This document shows, one piece after another, positions 8,958 through 19,398 of a stretch of 59,728 nt of DNA. A program made the position numbers and the translations under genes. The stretch's first letter is position 1. Each line of letters starts with the position of its first letter. The DNA comes from an uncultured Eubacteriales bacterium (lineage in GTDB: Bacteria; Bacillota; Clostridia; Oscillospirales; Oscillospiraceae): assembly GCA_900317375.1 (NCBI GenBank), contig ONGJ01000007.1:1-59728 (forward strand), in the 5' to 3' direction. Under the pieces are notes generated by a model. That model was not told where the DNA came from. It did not search any database and saw only the letters and a list, made by a program, of their open reading frames with translations.

Positions 8958-9989
8958 ATGATACGACAGGCGATTGAAAAGATTGTCAACAAGGGAGACC
9001 TCAGCTATGAGGAGGCCTATGCGGTCATGAACGAGATCATGAGCGGCGAGTCCACCGCCACGCAGAATGCCGCCTTTCTGGCGGCGCTGTCGACGAAGAG
9101 CGCGCGGGCCGAAACCACCGACGAGATTGCCGGCTGTGCGGCCGCCATGCGCGACCATGCCACCCGGGTCGAAACCGGCATGGAGCTGTTTGAAATCGTC
9201 GGAACCGGGGGCGACAACGCCCACAGCTTCAACATTTCGACCACCTCCGCCCTGGTCGCAGCAGCCGGCGGGGTGAAGGTCGCCAAGCACGGCAACCGGG
9301 CGGCATCCTCGCTCTGCGGCACGGCCGACTGCCTGGAAGCCCTCGGGGTCAACATCCGCCAGAGCCCCGACCGCTGCCGGGAACTGCTGAAGGAGGTCGG
9401 CATCTGCTTCTTCTTCGCCCAGGAGTATCACCGCTCGATGAAGTATGTGGGCGCCATCCGCCGGGAGCTCGGCTTTCGTACGGTGTTCAACATCCTCGGG
9501 CCGCTGACGAACCCCGGATCTCCGTGCATGCAGCTGCTGGGCGTCTATGACGAGTATCTGGTGGCGCCGCTGGCGCAGGTGCTGATTAACCTCGGGGTGA
9601 AAAGGGGCATGGTGGTCTACGGTCAGGACAAGCTGGACGAGATTTCGATGAGCGCGCCGACGACGGTCTGCGAGATCCGGGACGGCTGGTACCGCGCTTC
9701 GGTGATTCAGCCGGAGGATTTCGGCTTTGCGCGCTGCAGCCGGGACGCGCTGCGCGGCGGCTCGCCCGAGGAGAATGCCCGGATCACGCGGGACATCTTA
9801 AGCGGGGCGCAGGGGCCGAAGCGGGACGCCGTTCTGCTCAACGCAGGCGCTGCGCTGTACATCGCGGGAAAGGCGGAGAGCATGAAGGCCGGCACGGTGC
9901 TGGCAGCCGAGCTGATCGACTCCGGAAAGGCAGCCGAGACGCTCCGGCGCTTCATCGAGCTCAGCAATCGCCCGGAGGAGACGGCGTGA
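8958..9989 (+). CDS. trpD: Anthranilate phosphoribosyltransferase
   Basis: TrpD joins anthranilate to PRPP in the second dedicated step of tryptophan synthesis. The ATG at 8958 was chosen because AAGGAG lies at 8944-8949; an in-frame extension to 8853 would run into the T-box terminator. The 343-residue product has the family motifs: [17 protein letters not shown] for PRPP binding, [12 protein letters not shown], and GPLTNPGSP. It is the first gene of the operon behind the T-box; trpE and trpG, which normally precede it, are absent here. Its stop overlaps the trpC start (GTGA). Confidence 0.97.
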   Translation: MIRQAIEKIVNKGDLSYEEAYAVMNEIMSGESTATQNAAFLAALSTKSARAETTDEIAGCAAAMRDHATRVETGMELFEIVGTGGDNAHSFNISTTSALVAAAGGVKVAKHGNRAASSLCGTADCLEALGVNIRQSPDRCRELLKEVGICFFFAQEYHRSMKYVGAIRRELGFRTVFNILGPLTNPGSPCMQLLGVYDEYLVAPLAQVLINLGVKRGMVVYGQDKLDEISMSAPTTVCEIRDGWYRASVIQPEDFGFARCSRDALRGGSPEENARITRDILSGAQGPKRDAVLLNAGAALYIAGKAESMKAGTVLAAELIDSGKAAETLRRFIELSNRPEETA

Positions 9990-10768
9990 ACATCCTCGAC
10001 CGGCTTTCGGAACACGCCCGGGAGCGTACCGAACAGGCGAAACGAAAGCGCCCGTTTGAGAGCCTGCAGGCGGAGGCGCTTGCCCTGCCGCGGGGCGACT
10101 TTGCCTTTGAGCGCGCCCTGAAAAAGGAAGGGCTTGCCTTCATCTGCGAGTGCAAGAAAGCCTCCCCCTCCAAAGGGCTGATCGCAGAGCACTTCCCCTA
10201 TCTCGAAATCGCCCGGGACTATGAGACGGCCGGGGCGGACGCCGTCTCGGTGCTGACCGAGCCGAAGTGGTTTCTCGGCAGCGACGACTATCTGCGTGAG
10301 ATCGCCGCAGCACTGTCGATCCCCTGTCTGCGGAAGGATTTTACGGTGGACCCGTATATGATCTGTGAGGCCAGACTGCTCGGCGCCTCGGCGGTCCTGC
10401 TGATCTGTGCGATCCTGAATAAAGAGCAGCTCCGTGACTTTCTGGGCTGCTGTGACGCGCTGGGCCTCTCGGCCCTGGTGGAGGCGCACGACGAAAACGA
10501 GATCGAAACGGCGCTTTCCGCCGGGGCGCGCCTCATCGGCGTCAACAACCGGAACCTGAAGGATTTCAGCGTGGATACCGATCGAAGCCGGCGTCTGCGG
10601 ACGCTGATCCCGCCGGAGGTCCTGTTCGTCTCGGAAAGCGGCGTACGAAGCGGACAGGACGTGGCCGCCCTGCGGGAGATCGGCGCGGACGCAGTCCTGG
10701 TAGGCGAGGCGCTGATGCGTGCAGCGGACAGAAAGGCCGTGCTGACGGAATGGAGGAACGGGATATGA
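9986..10768 (+). CDS. trpC: Indole-3-glycerol-phosphate synthase
   Basis: TrpC closes the indole ring from carboxyphenylamino-deoxyribulose phosphate. This is a 260-residue TIM-barrel protein with the expected motifs [15 protein letters not shown] (catalytic Lys region), [21 protein letters not shown] and [13 protein letters not shown], then SESGVRSG for phosphate binding. Translation starts at GTG, overlapping the trpD stop by 4 bases; GGAGGAG lies upstream at 9973-9979. It is a stand-alone TrpC, not a TrpC-TrpF fusion, since trpF follows as a separate gene. Confidence 0.96.
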   Translation: MNILDRLSEHARERTEQAKRKRPFESLQAEALALPRGDFAFERALKKEGLAFICECKKASPSKGLIAEHFPYLEIARDYETAGADAVSVLTEPKWFLGSDDYLREIAAALSIPCLRKDFTVDPYMICEARLLGASAVLLICAILNKEQLRDFLGCCDALGLSALVEAHDENEIETALSAGARLIGVNNRNLKDFSVDTDRSRRLRTLIPPEVLFVSESGVRSGQDVAALREIGADAVLVGEALMRAADRKAVLTEWRNGI

Positions 10769-11373
10769 CCAGAATCAAGCTCTGCGGCCTGATGCGGCCG
10801 GAGGATATCGAGACGGCAAACCGCCTGACGCCGGACTATATCGGCTTTGTGTTTGCCGGAAAAAGCCGGCGCCGGGTAACGCAGACGCAGGCGGAGGAGC
10901 TGAAAAACCGGCTCTCGCCCGCCATCCGGGCCGTCGGCGTATTCGTCGGTGAAAGCCCGGAGACGGTGGCGGGGCTTCTGAACCGGGGCATCATCGACCT
11001 GGCCCAGCTGCACGGAGACGAGGATGAGGCCTATCTCCGCCGTCTGTGGGCGCTGACCGACAGGCCCCTGCTGCAGGCCTTCCGCATCGCGGACGGGGAA
11101 GACCTGCGCCGGGCGGAGGGAAGCAGCGCCGATCTCATCCTGCTGGATGCCGGCGCGGGGGACGGGGCGGTCTTTGACTGGCAGCTGCTGCGGGACTGGA
11201 GAAGGCCGTATATTCTCGCAGGCGGGCTGAACCCCGAGAACGTGAGAGAGGCCGTCCGGTCCCTGCATCCCTGGGGCGTGGACGTCAGCTCGGGCATCGA
11301 GACGGACGGAAGAAAGGATCCGGATAAGATGGCGGCCTTTGTAAGGGCCGTGCGGGAGGAGGACAGAACATGA
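10765..11373 (+). CDS. trpF: Phosphoribosylanthranilate isomerase
   Basis: TrpF catalyses the Amadori rearrangement between the TrpD and TrpC steps. The 202-residue TIM barrel has the motifs [13 protein letters not shown] at the N-terminus with the catalytic Cys, [10 protein letters not shown], and [11 protein letters not shown]. The ATG at 10765 is preferred over the in-frame ATG at 10750 because GGAGGA sits at 10752-10757 and the start overlaps the trpC stop as ATGA. Its own stop overlaps trpB's start by 4 bases. Confidence 0.95.
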   Translation: MTRIKLCGLMRPEDIETANRLTPDYIGFVFAGKSRRRVTQTQAEELKNRLSPAIRAVGVFVGESPETVAGLLNRGIIDLAQLHGDEDEAYLRRLWALTDRPLLQAFRIADGEDLRRAEGSSADLILLDAGAGDGAVFDWQLLRDWRRPYILAGGLNPENVREAVRSLHPWGVDVSSGIETDGRKDPDKMAAFVRAVREEDRT

Positions 11374-12568
11374 CAAACCCAAACGGGCGCTTCGGCATTC
11401 ACGGCGGGCAGTATATCCCCGAGACGCTGATGAACGCCGTGATCGAGCTGGAAGAGGCGTACAATTTTTATAAAAAAGACCCAGCCTTCCGGGCGGAGCT
11501 GTCCGCGCTCTTCAACGAGTATGCGGGCCGACCCTCGCGGCTGTACCATGCGGCAAAGATGACGGCGGACCTGGGCGGTGCAAAAATCTATCTGAAGCGC
11601 GAGGACCTCAACCACACGGGTGCGCATAAGATCAACAACGTGCTCGGACAGGCGCTGCTGGCAAAAAAGATGGGAAAGACCCGCCTGATCGCCGAGACCG
11701 GGGCCGGGCAGCACGGCGTTGCCACGTTGCCACGGCGACCGCGGCAGCCCTGATGGGCATGAGCTGCGTGGTGTTCATGGGCGAGGAGGACACGCGGCGT
11801 CAGGCGCTGAACGTCTATAAGATGCGCCTGCTGGGGGCCGAGGTCATCCCGGTGACGACCGGAACGGCGACGCTGAAGGACGCCGTGTCCGAGGCCATGC
11901 GCGAATGGACCTCGCGCATCAGCGATACGCATTACTGCCTTGGCTCGGTCATGGGGCCGCATCCCTTCCCCACCATCGTGCGGGATTTTCAGGCGGTCAT
12001 TTCGCAGGAGATCCGTCAGCAGCTTCAGGAGAAGGAGGGGAAGCTGCCGGACGCGGTGCTGGCCTGTGTCGGCGGCGGCTCCAACGCCATCGGGTCGTTC
12101 TATCACTTTATTGAGGACCCCTCGGTGCGCCTGATCGGCTGCGAGGCGGCCGGGCGCGGCGTGGATACCTTCGAGACCGCCGCCACCATCGCGACCGGGA
12201 AGCTCGGCATCTTCCACGGCATGAAATCCTATTTCTGCCAAGATGAATACGGCCAGATCGCGCCGGTCTATTCCATCTCCGCCGGTCTGGATTACCCCGG
12301 CATCGGCCCGGAACACGCCTGGCTGCACGATATCGGCCGGGCGGAGTATGTGCCGGTGACGGATGAGGAGGCGGTCTGTGCCTTCGAATATCTGTCAAAG
12401 ACCGAGGGGATCATCCCGGCCATCGAGTCTGCGCACGCGGTCTGGTATGCAATGAAGCTCGCGCCGGACATGGCGAAGGATCAGGTGCTGGTCATTACGA
12501 TCTCGGGACGGGGCGACAAGGACTGCGCGGCCATCGCGCGCTACAGAGGGGAGGATATCCGTGAGTAA
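11370..12568 (+). pseudogene. trpB: Tryptophan synthase beta chain, frameshifted by an 8-bp duplication
   Basis: TrpB condenses indole with serine using PLP. The first frame encodes 127 residues, including HKINN with the PLP lysine at Lys87 and [11 protein letters not shown]. It then runs out of frame to a TGA at 11751-11753. The second frame carries the rest of the enzyme ([17 protein letters not shown] through [12 protein letters not shown], the PLP phosphate loop, to the C-terminus). The cause is a direct tandem copy of GTTGCCAC at 11718-11725 and 11726-11733. Removing one copy restores [15 protein letters not shown], the family sequence. The first frame's stop overlaps an ATG at 11753 (TGATG), so the 271-residue C-terminal part could be made by reinitiation. 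The gene may be a null allele, a reversible slippage site or an assembly error. Confidence 0.93.
11718..11733 (+). repeat. 8-bp tandem duplication inside trpB
   Basis: Two perfect adjacent copies of GTTGCCAC shift the trpB frame by +2. Loss of one copy gives an intact gene. Confidence 0.97.
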
Positions 12569-13346
12569 GATTGCCAATGCCTTTGACCACGGGAAGGCCT
12601 TTATCGCTTTCCTGACCTGCGGGGACCCGGATCTCGAAACCACCGCGGCGGCGGTGCGGGCGGCGGTCGAAAACGGAGCGGACCTCATCGAGCTCGGCAT
12701 CCCCTTCTCCGACCCGACGGCGGAGGGCCCGGTGATTCAGGGGGCCAACCTGCGGGCGCTGCGGGGCGGGGTTACCACCGACCGGATTTTTGACCTGGTC
12801 CGGGACCTGCGCCGGGACGTGAAGGTCCCAATGGTGTTCATGACCTATTGTAACGTCGTGTTTTCCTACGGGGCGGAGCGCTTCCTCCGCAGCTGCAGCG
12901 AAACCGGCATCGACGGCCTCATCCTGCCGGACCTGCCGTATGAAGAAAAGGACGAGTTCCTGCCGTTCTGCCGGGAGGTCGGGGTGGATCTCATTTCCCT
13001 GATCGCGCCGACCTCGGAAAACCGGATTGCCAGGATCGCCGCAGAGGCCGAGGGCTTCCTCTATATCGTATCGAGTCTCGGCGTGACGGGGACGCGCAGC
13101 GAAATCACCACCGATCTCGGGGCCATCGTCTCGGTGGTCCGCCGGCACACCGACATCCCCTGCGCCATCGGTTTCGGCATCTCGACACCCGAACAGGCGG
13201 GGAAAATGGCAGCGCTTTCGGACGGCGCCATCGTCGGCTCGGCCATCATCAAAATCCTGGAGAAATACGGGAAGGCCGCGCCGCCGGAGATCGGGCGCTA
13301 TGTCCGCAGCATGAAAGACGGAATCAGAAAAGCAGAATCCGCATGA
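12561..13346 (+). CDS. trpA: Tryptophan synthase alpha chain
   Basis: TrpA cleaves indole-3-glycerol phosphate to indole, which is channelled to TrpB. The 261-residue TIM barrel has the family motifs [20 protein letters not shown] (catalytic Glu and Asp), [12 protein letters not shown] and GFGISTPEQ with GAIVGSAI. It starts with GTG inside the trpB 3' end, overlapping by 8 bases, with GAGGGGAGG upstream at 12546-12554. It is intact, so with trpB broken the cell would make the alpha subunit without a normal partner (inference). It is the last gene of the operon and converges on eno. Confidence 0.96.
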   Translation: MSKIANAFDHGKAFIAFLTCGDPDLETTAAAVRAAVENGADLIELGIPFSDPTAEGPVIQGANLRALRGGVTTDRIFDLVRDLRRDVKVPMVFMTYCNVVFSYGAERFLRSCSETGIDGLILPDLPYEEKDEFLPFCREVGVDLISLIAPTSENRIARIAAEAEGFLYIVSSLGVTGTRSEITTDLGAIVSVVRRHTDIPCAIGFGISTPEQAGKMAALSDGAIVGSAIIKILEKYGKAAPPEIGRYVRSMKDGIRKAESA

Positions 13347-13374
13347 AAAAACAGCCGCCCGAAAGGGCGGCTGT
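13346..13374 (-). terminator. Intrinsic terminator between trpA and eno
   Basis: The arms ACAGCCGCCC (13351-13360) and GGGCGGCTGT (13365-13374) pair perfectly around GAAA. On the minus strand a run of six T follows, so it fits eno best. It may also stop trp transcripts, but there is no U-tract on the plus strand. Confidence 0.88.
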
Positions 13375-13392
13375 CGTGTATGATGCGGGAAA

Positions 13393-14748
<1,356 letters not shown>

Positions 14749-14798
14749 TCATCCCGCTTTGCAAATCGGTGTTTTTGTAAAAAATGACCAAGCCTGGA

Positions 14799-14823
14799 GG
14801 GCCTTTTCGTCAGGAAAAGGCCC
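14799..14823. other. Hairpin between divergent eno and RNase promoters
   Basis: GGGCCTTTTC (14799-14808) and GAAAAGGCCC (14814-14823) form a perfect 10-bp stem around GTCAG. There is no adjacent T-run and it sits between two divergent promoters, so a role as operator or insulator is as likely as a terminator. Confidence 0.5.
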
Positions 14824-14840
14824 GGAATTGTGCAGGTAGA

Positions 14841-14869
14841 TTGCGAAGCGGCGGAAAATGTGATAGAAT
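14841..14869 (+). promoter_or_regulatory. Promoter of the barnase-like gene
   Basis: TTGCGA (14841-14846), a 17-bp spacer and TAGAAT (14864-14869), with an extended -10 TG at 14861-14862. Confidence 0.72.
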
Positions 14870-14910
14870 GCCGGCAGGAAAATGCGGATGCGGAGAAAGG
14901 AGGACAGAAA

Positions 14911-15429
14911 ATGAAGACTTTGAAAAAGATTCTGCCGGTTCTGCTGCTTTTGCTGGCGGTTCTGATTCTGCTTCCTCCTGCCCGTGAAACCGGAGGGCCT
15001 GCCGCGCAGCCGCAGACGCAGCAGTCGGGTGAGCTCCAGCTTCTGCAGGATGGCGGCACCGCGGGGCCGACAGAACAGAAAAAGCTTCCGGAGGACGGAA
15101 GCTATACGACGAAAGAGGATGTGGCGGCCTATCTGATTCAGTACGGGCATCTGCCCGGGAACTTCGTCACGAAGGCCGAAGCGAGAAAAGCCGGCTGGAT
15201 CGGGGGAAGTCTGGAAAAAACCCTGCCGGGCAAGTGCATCGGCGGGGATTCCTTCGGGAACCAGGAAGGACTTCTGCCGAGAGCAAAGGGGAGAAGCTGG
15301 CGGGAATGTGACATCAATACCTTCGGCAAAAAGAGCCGCGGTTCCGAACGGCTGATCTGGTCCAACGACGGGCTCATCTATTACACAGGCGATCACTACG
15401 AAAGCTTTACGCTGGTATACAGTCCCTGA
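14911..15429 (+). CDS. Secreted guanyl-specific ribonuclease, barnase family
   Basis: The protein has 172 residues. An N-terminal hydrophobic segment (residues 6-22) serves as signal or anchor, followed by a low-complexity linker to about 65 and then a barnase-like domain. All catalytic positions of barnase are recognisable: Lys88 in NFVTKAEA, Glu132 in SWRECDIN, Arg147 in SERLIW and His162 in DHYESF; GKCIGGDSFGNQEGLLP matches the core. It should cleave single-stranded RNA after G, outside the cell or at the surface. ATG at 14911 follows AAAGGAGG at 14896-14903; an in-frame ATG at 14830 lies upstream of the promoter -10. No barstar-like inhibitor gene is visible in the window. Two Cys (109 and 133), absent from classical barnase, lie in the catalytic domain. 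Confidence 0.93.
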   Translation: MKTLKKILPVLLLLLAVLILLPPARETGGPAAQPQTQQSGELQLLQDGGTAGPTEQKKLPEDGSYTTKEDVAAYLIQYGHLPGNFVTKAEARKAGWIGGSLEKTLPGKCIGGDSFGNQEGLLPRAKGRSWRECDINTFGKKSRGSERLIWSNDGLIYYTGDHYESFTLVYSP

Positions 15430-15466
15430 AAAGCAGAGGGGACAGCGGAGAAAGGAAGCGGAGAAC

Positions 15467-16099
15467 ATGAAGAAACGGATCATCTGCGTCAGCCGGGAAT
15501 TCGGCAGCGGCGGGAGAGAGCTCGGCAAACGCCTGGCCGACAATCTGGGCTTTGCCTATTACGACCGCGAGATCGTGCTGAGTCTGGCAGAGCAGACGGG
15601 CATGGACGAAAACAGCCTCGAACAGCAGCTGGAAATCGCAGCACCGGTCCCCTTTGCCATTCACTTTGCCCAGAGCTTTACGGACAACCTGACCGTCAAC
15701 GATACCACGGTGCAGCTGCTGTCGCTGCAGACCCGCCTCATCAAGGAGCTGGCCGCAAAGGGCGACTGCGTCATCGTCGGGCGTGCGGCGGATTCCATCC
15801 TCGAGGAGGAGTTTCCCTTCCGCCTCTTTGTTTATGCCGAAAGCGAGGCCAAGCTGGAGCGCTGCCGCAGCCGCGCGACGGAAGGCGAAGGGCTTTCGGA
15901 CAGGGAGATCCTGCGCCAGATGAAGCGGATCGACAGACGCCGCGCCGAGTTTCATGACATCATCTCGCCACGGCCCTGGGGCGACAAGGAGAGCTATGAT
16001 CTCTGCGTAAATACGACGGGCACGGAGATTAAGGCTGTCGTGCCCGCCGTAGCGGAGTATTACCGGCTCTGGGCGGCGGCCACAGACCGGGGTCGGTAA
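15467..16099 (+). CDS. Cytidylate kinase-like family protein
   Basis: This 210-residue P-loop protein begins with ICVSREFGSGGRELGKRLA, the glycine-rich phosphate loop of the cytidylate-kinase-like group, and continues with FAYYDREIVLSLAEQ. GDCVIVGRAADSIL, the RSRATEGEGLSDREIL lid region and DKESYDLCVNTTG follow. The family is common in Clostridia and is usually annotated as phosphorylating CMP or of unknown substrate; it is distinct from the true cmk. A good ribosome site (AAAGGAAGCGGAG) precedes the ATG 37 bases after the RNase stop, so the two may be co-transcribed. It converges on the LRR lipoprotein gene with only 6 bases between stops. Confidence 0.82.
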   Translation: MKKRIICVSREFGSGGRELGKRLADNLGFAYYDREIVLSLAEQTGMDENSLEQQLEIAAPVPFAIHFAQSFTDNLTVNDTTVQLLSLQTRLIKELAAKGDCVIVGRAADSILEEEFPFRLFVYAESEAKLERCRSRATEGEGLSDREILRQMKRIDRRRAEFHDIISPRPWGDKESYDLCVNTTGTEIKAVVPAVAEYYRLWAAATDRGR

Positions 16100-16105
16100 C
16101 GGGCG

Positions 16106-17602
16106 TCAGTAATAGATGCCGTTGCTGACGACGGGACGGTAGTCAGGGTCGTTCCAGCGCACGCTGTAGTTCAGGGTGTCATATTCCATCTGGTCCCGCA
16201 GCAGGGCATAGCGCGGCGCATAGTTCCGGCGGTCTTCCCGGTAGTACGGCTGCTGCATGTACCACTCCAGCTCCTCGCCTTCCAGACAGGCGGCCCGGCG
16301 CCAGCCGGCTTCGGAGCTCTCCCAGGCGGTGTCATCGACCTCGCAGTCCGGATGGAGCTCGCGGTAGTGAGCGATCTGCTCCGGCGGGACGGGGCAGAAA
16401 TTGGAAATGCCCAGGTAGAAACGGTCCAGGTCGAGATCGTAGATCGGCGAAATGTCCGTCAGATACGGACAGTGGCCGACGTTCAGGTGCTTGAGGGTCT
16501 TGAGGCCGCTGAGCGGGGACAGGTCCGAGGTGTTGGAGTAAAACAGCTCGAGATACTCCAGGTGCTTGCAGTTGGCTAGCGGGGACAGATCCCCCAGCGG
16601 GTTCATCGCGATGATGAGCACCTCCAGATCGGGCATGTAGTTGACGACCGAGAGGTCGGTAATACATTCGTTGTGGCCGATATCCAGATATTTCACCTTG
16701 GTGCAGTATTTCAGCACTTCCAGATCGCTGTTTGTGACGGTACCGCCGATGGACGGACTGGAGGCGAGGATCCTCTCCACATTGGTTCGGACGGAGTATT
16801 TCAGCCCGAAGCTGATGCGCCACACGACCTCGGTATCCGGCAGCGCGTCCCGGATGACCTCCATATCCTCGTTGCGGATGCCGCAGCTGTCCATCATCAG
16901 GGTTTTCAGGTTCGGCATGCATTTCGCCGCGGCCAGCACCTCTTCGCCGCGGTCTGGGACCGCAAGATAATTGAGGTCAATTTCTTCATCCTCCAGCGTC
17001 AGCGGAACGCCGCAGAGCGAGAAGCGGTAATCGATTGTCGCATTCGGCGCGGCGGAGCGAAGGGCGAGGATGTCCTCCCAGGTCGGATGGTCTTCCCGCT
17101 CATCGCTGCCGAGGCGGATTTCCTTCAGATCGCGCAGGCAGGCGATGGTGCTGAGGGCGATGCGAATCCGGACAGGCGCGACATCGGAGAGGTCGAGCAC
17201 GGTTTCGTCCAGCACGCTGTCCTTCCCCAGAAGGCGGCAGTGATAGGAAAAGGCAATATCGGGATATGCATCCCGGAAACGCAGGGCGGCCTTCGGCGAG
17301 AGGCCGTCCTCTTTGCTGCCCAGATTGACCTCCTTCAGCTTCGGCAGGAGGGCGAGGGCCTCGAGGGCCTCCTCGGCGTCCCGGGTTTTCAGGCCGGTCA
17401 GGTCCAGGCTCTCCGCGTCGGGTTCGGCCGTGACGCCGTTGGGGAAGAGGACCGTGCTGTCCGCGGGGGCTTCCTCTTCGCTGCCCGCAGCATTCGGCTC
17501 CGGCCTCGGCATCTCCGCCGCGTCGGCATCGATGCCGCAGCCGCAGAGAAGCGGGAGCAGGAAAAGCATGACACAGAGAACAGCGGCATGTATCCGTTTC
17601 AT
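16106..17602 (-). CDS. Leucine-rich-repeat lipoprotein
   Basis: This is a 498-residue exported protein. The signal peptide ends in a lipobox (LLCGC, lipidated Cys22), followed by an acidic low-complexity linker. Leucine-rich repeats fill most of the protein: early units such as LDLTGLKTRDAEEALEAL, and a regular block at about 275-390 with units such as YLDIGHNECITDLSVV, LELFYSNTSDLSPL and LNVGHCPYLTDISPI. The tail is Tyr/Trp/Arg-rich. It is predicted to sit on the outer face of the membrane and bind a protein or glycan ligand. Its ATG overlaps the upstream membrane-glycosyltransferase-like stop by 4 bases, so the two genes form an operon and may act together. Function unknown. Confidence 0.85.
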   Translation of the reverse strand: MKRIHAAVLCVMLFLLPLLCGCGIDADAAEMPRPEPNAAGSEEEAPADSTVLFPNGVTAEPDAESLDLTGLKTRDAEEALEALALLPKLKEVNLGSKEDGLSPKAALRFRDAYPDIAFSYHCRLLGKDSVLDETVLDLSDVAPVRIRIALSTIACLRDLKEIRLGSDEREDHPTWEDILALRSAAPNATIDYRFSLCGVPLTLEDEEIDLNYLAVPDRGEEVLAAAKCMPNLKTLMMDSCGIRNEDMEVIRDALPDTEVVWRISFGLKYSVRTNVERILASSPSIGGTVTNSDLEVLKYCTKVKYLDIGHNECITDLSVVNYMPDLEVLIIAMNPLGDLSPLANCKHLEYLELFYSNTSDLSPLSGLKTLKHLNVGHCPYLTDISPIYDLDLDRFYLGISNFCPVPPEQIAHYRELHPDCEVDDTAWESSEAGWRRAACLEGEELEWYMQQPYYREDRRNYAPRYALLRDQMEYDTLNYSVRWNDPDYRPVVSNGIYY

Positions 17603-19206
17603 CCGTGACCTCCTTCAGAATAGAGGGGCGAGTCCCCCATTTTTACGATCAGCATGCCGTCCAGCATCTGCATGCTTTCGGCATCGGGATAGCAGGGCAT
17701 GGCGCTTACCCGTGCATCCTGCTGCATCCGGTTCCAGACATCGGAATCGGCCAGAACGGCAGGGTTGTTCAGAATATAGCGGAAATAGGCGGCATAGATG
17801 TGATAGTTATACGAGGTCAGGGCCTTTTCGATGGGGGAGGCTTCCTCGCAGCCGGTGATGTCGTAAGTCGCCTCAAAGCCGGGGATCTGTTCCTGCAGCT
17901 GATCGCTGACGCCGGCGAAGACCACAGCCGTCTCGCCGGGGACATAGTCCTCCCGCTCTTCCATCCGGTACAGCACCCGCGTCATCAGGGAGAGCGCGGC
18001 ATTCTGCTCCAGGTTTTTCCGGGTATAGACGACGTTGGCCGTCTGGATGTTGGCGCAGAAAAGCGCAAAGAGAAGCAGCACCGAAAGCGCCCGTGTAAGC
18101 CCCAGCGGCTTTTCTTCCGGCAGGAGAAAGACCGGGAGAAGGAGCGCCAGCCCGGAAAGCCAGAACGCCGTTTTCATCAGGTCGTGCACATCCCGGGAAA
18201 AACTCAGCTGCGCGGTGTTCATCCCCAGCGGGAGCAGCAGGACCAGCGCGCACAGCAGCAGCTTTTCCTTTCCCCCCGCCTTTCCGCACTTCAGCCAGAC
18301 CAGCAGGTGCCAGAGCCCGAGCAGCGCAAGGGCGATGTTGACCGCCAGCACAAAGGGCTCCACATGGCTTTTGGCGGGCTGGAAGAAGGCCGCCGCCCAG
18401 GTGGCATACACGTGCGCCAGGCGCCCGAAGAGGGAAAGCGAGCTCGTCTGTGAAACGTTGTTATAGCTGTCCATGGCCAGGTTGATGCCCTTCCAGGAGC
18501 ACATCAGGCGAACCAGGACCCAGTACAGCAGGCCGCCCAGCGCCAGCATCACGAGTGCGCGCAGACCCTTGCGGAAAACGGCGCGGAAGTCCTCGCCGCG
18601 CAGAAGCGCGGCCATGCTGAGCAGCATGATCAGCGTGATCGGGACCGAGACCATGCTCTGATAGGTGCCGACGCAGAAGCAGATGAGCAGAACGCCGGCG
18701 AAGGCGCCCTTCCAGCCGCCCCGATCCCAGAGCCAGACGGCAACAATACCGACCAGCATCGCGAAAAGGTCGGCGTCCATCTCATAGAGGAAGGTGGCCG
18801 TCATCGCGATGAGCGAGAGGTTCGCCGTGAGGATCCCGGCGGTCAGGACCGTGAACAGGCGGGAGGGGATCCGGAACAGGCCGGTGATCAGAAAGCAGGA
18901 AAGGCTCAGCCATACCAGGCTCAAAAGGCCGAGCTGCCAGGGTGCCGCGATCAGGCCCCGGAGAACGCGCCGGTACAGAACGATGCCCGGCCGGCCGAGC
19001 TGCATCTTCCAGTAGGTCTCCACAGGCGTGACTACCAGGGCGTTGAGCATGTCATGCGAGAAGCCGGCGCGAAGAAAGCCGTAGGCGTGCGCGGCAAGGC
19101 CGAACAGAAAAACCGCGGCAAAACAGAGCAGAAGGCGCTGCTGCACATCGCTGTTCCAGCGTTCCTGCAGGCGCTCTGCCAGGCTTGTTTTTCCGATTTC
19201 CGCCAT
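17599..19206 (-). CDS. GtrII-like polytopic membrane glycosyltransferase
   Basis: This 535-residue protein has about 10-12 hydrophobic spans, for example LLLCFAAVFLFGLAAHAYGF and LLLPVFLLPEEKPLGLTRAL. The N-terminal layout, with a loop reading FSHDMLNALVVTPVETYWKMQLGRPG followed by many spans and a soluble C-terminal part, resembles the GtrII glucosyltransferase family that decorates surface polymers from lipid-linked sugars. The ATG at 19206 follows GGAAAGGAG; longer in-frame extensions cross the divergent promoter and overlap the neighbouring gene. It is the first gene of a two-gene operon with the LRR lipoprotein. Family assignment is by pattern only, and the donor and acceptor are unknown. 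Confidence 0.72.
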   Translation of the reverse strand: MAEIGKTSLAERLQERWNSDVQQRLLLCFAAVFLFGLAAHAYGFLRAGFSHDMLNALVVTPVETYWKMQLGRPGIVLYRRVLRGLIAAPWQLGLLSLVWLSLSCFLITGLFRIPSRLFTVLTAGILTANLSLIAMTATFLYEMDADLFAMLVGIVAVWLWDRGGWKGAFAGVLLICFCVGTYQSMVSVPITLIMLLSMAALLRGEDFRAVFRKGLRALVMLALGGLLYWVLVRLMCSWKGINLAMDSYNNVSQTSSLSLFGRLAHVYATWAAAFFQPAKSHVEPFVLAVNIALALLGLWHLLVWLKCGKAGGKEKLLLCALVLLLPLGMNTAQLSFSRDVHDLMKTAFWLSGLALLLPVFLLPEEKPLGLTRALSVLLLFALFCANIQTANVVYTRKNLEQNAALSLMTRVLYRMEEREDYVPGETAVVFAGVSDQLQEQIPGFEATYDITGCEEASPIEKALTSYNYHIYAAYFRYILNNPAVLADSDVWNRMQQDARVSAMPCYPDAESMQMLDGMLIVKMGDSPLYSEGGHG

Positions 19207-19244
19207 ATTCCCGCTCCTTTCCGGAGAGAAAGTAACATAGAGAC

Positions 19245-19273
19245 AGTCTACCACAGGGCAGGGAAAAAGACAA
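19245..19273 (-). promoter_or_regulatory. Probable promoter of the GtrII/LRR operon
   Basis: On the minus strand TTGTCT (19268-19273) and TAGACT (19245-19250) are 17 bp apart, 38 bp upstream of the start codon. Confidence 0.55.
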
Positions 19274-19282
19274 GGGAAGCGC

Positions 19283-19312
19283 TTGACTTTTCGGGCTTTC
19301 CGGTTATAGGAT
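19283..19312 (+). promoter_or_regulatory. Probable promoter of the P-loop ATPase gene
   Basis: TTGACT at 19283-19288 is followed by TATAGG (16-bp spacer) or TAGGAT (18-bp spacer). It is back to back with the GtrII promoter. Confidence 0.55.
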
Positions 19313-19398
19313 AAGAACAGGCCGGGCGGGAAAGACCTGTGCTTCCCGCGCGGCGGGGCGGAGGAGAAAGAGAGGCTTCCGAAAGAGGAGGTGCTGCA

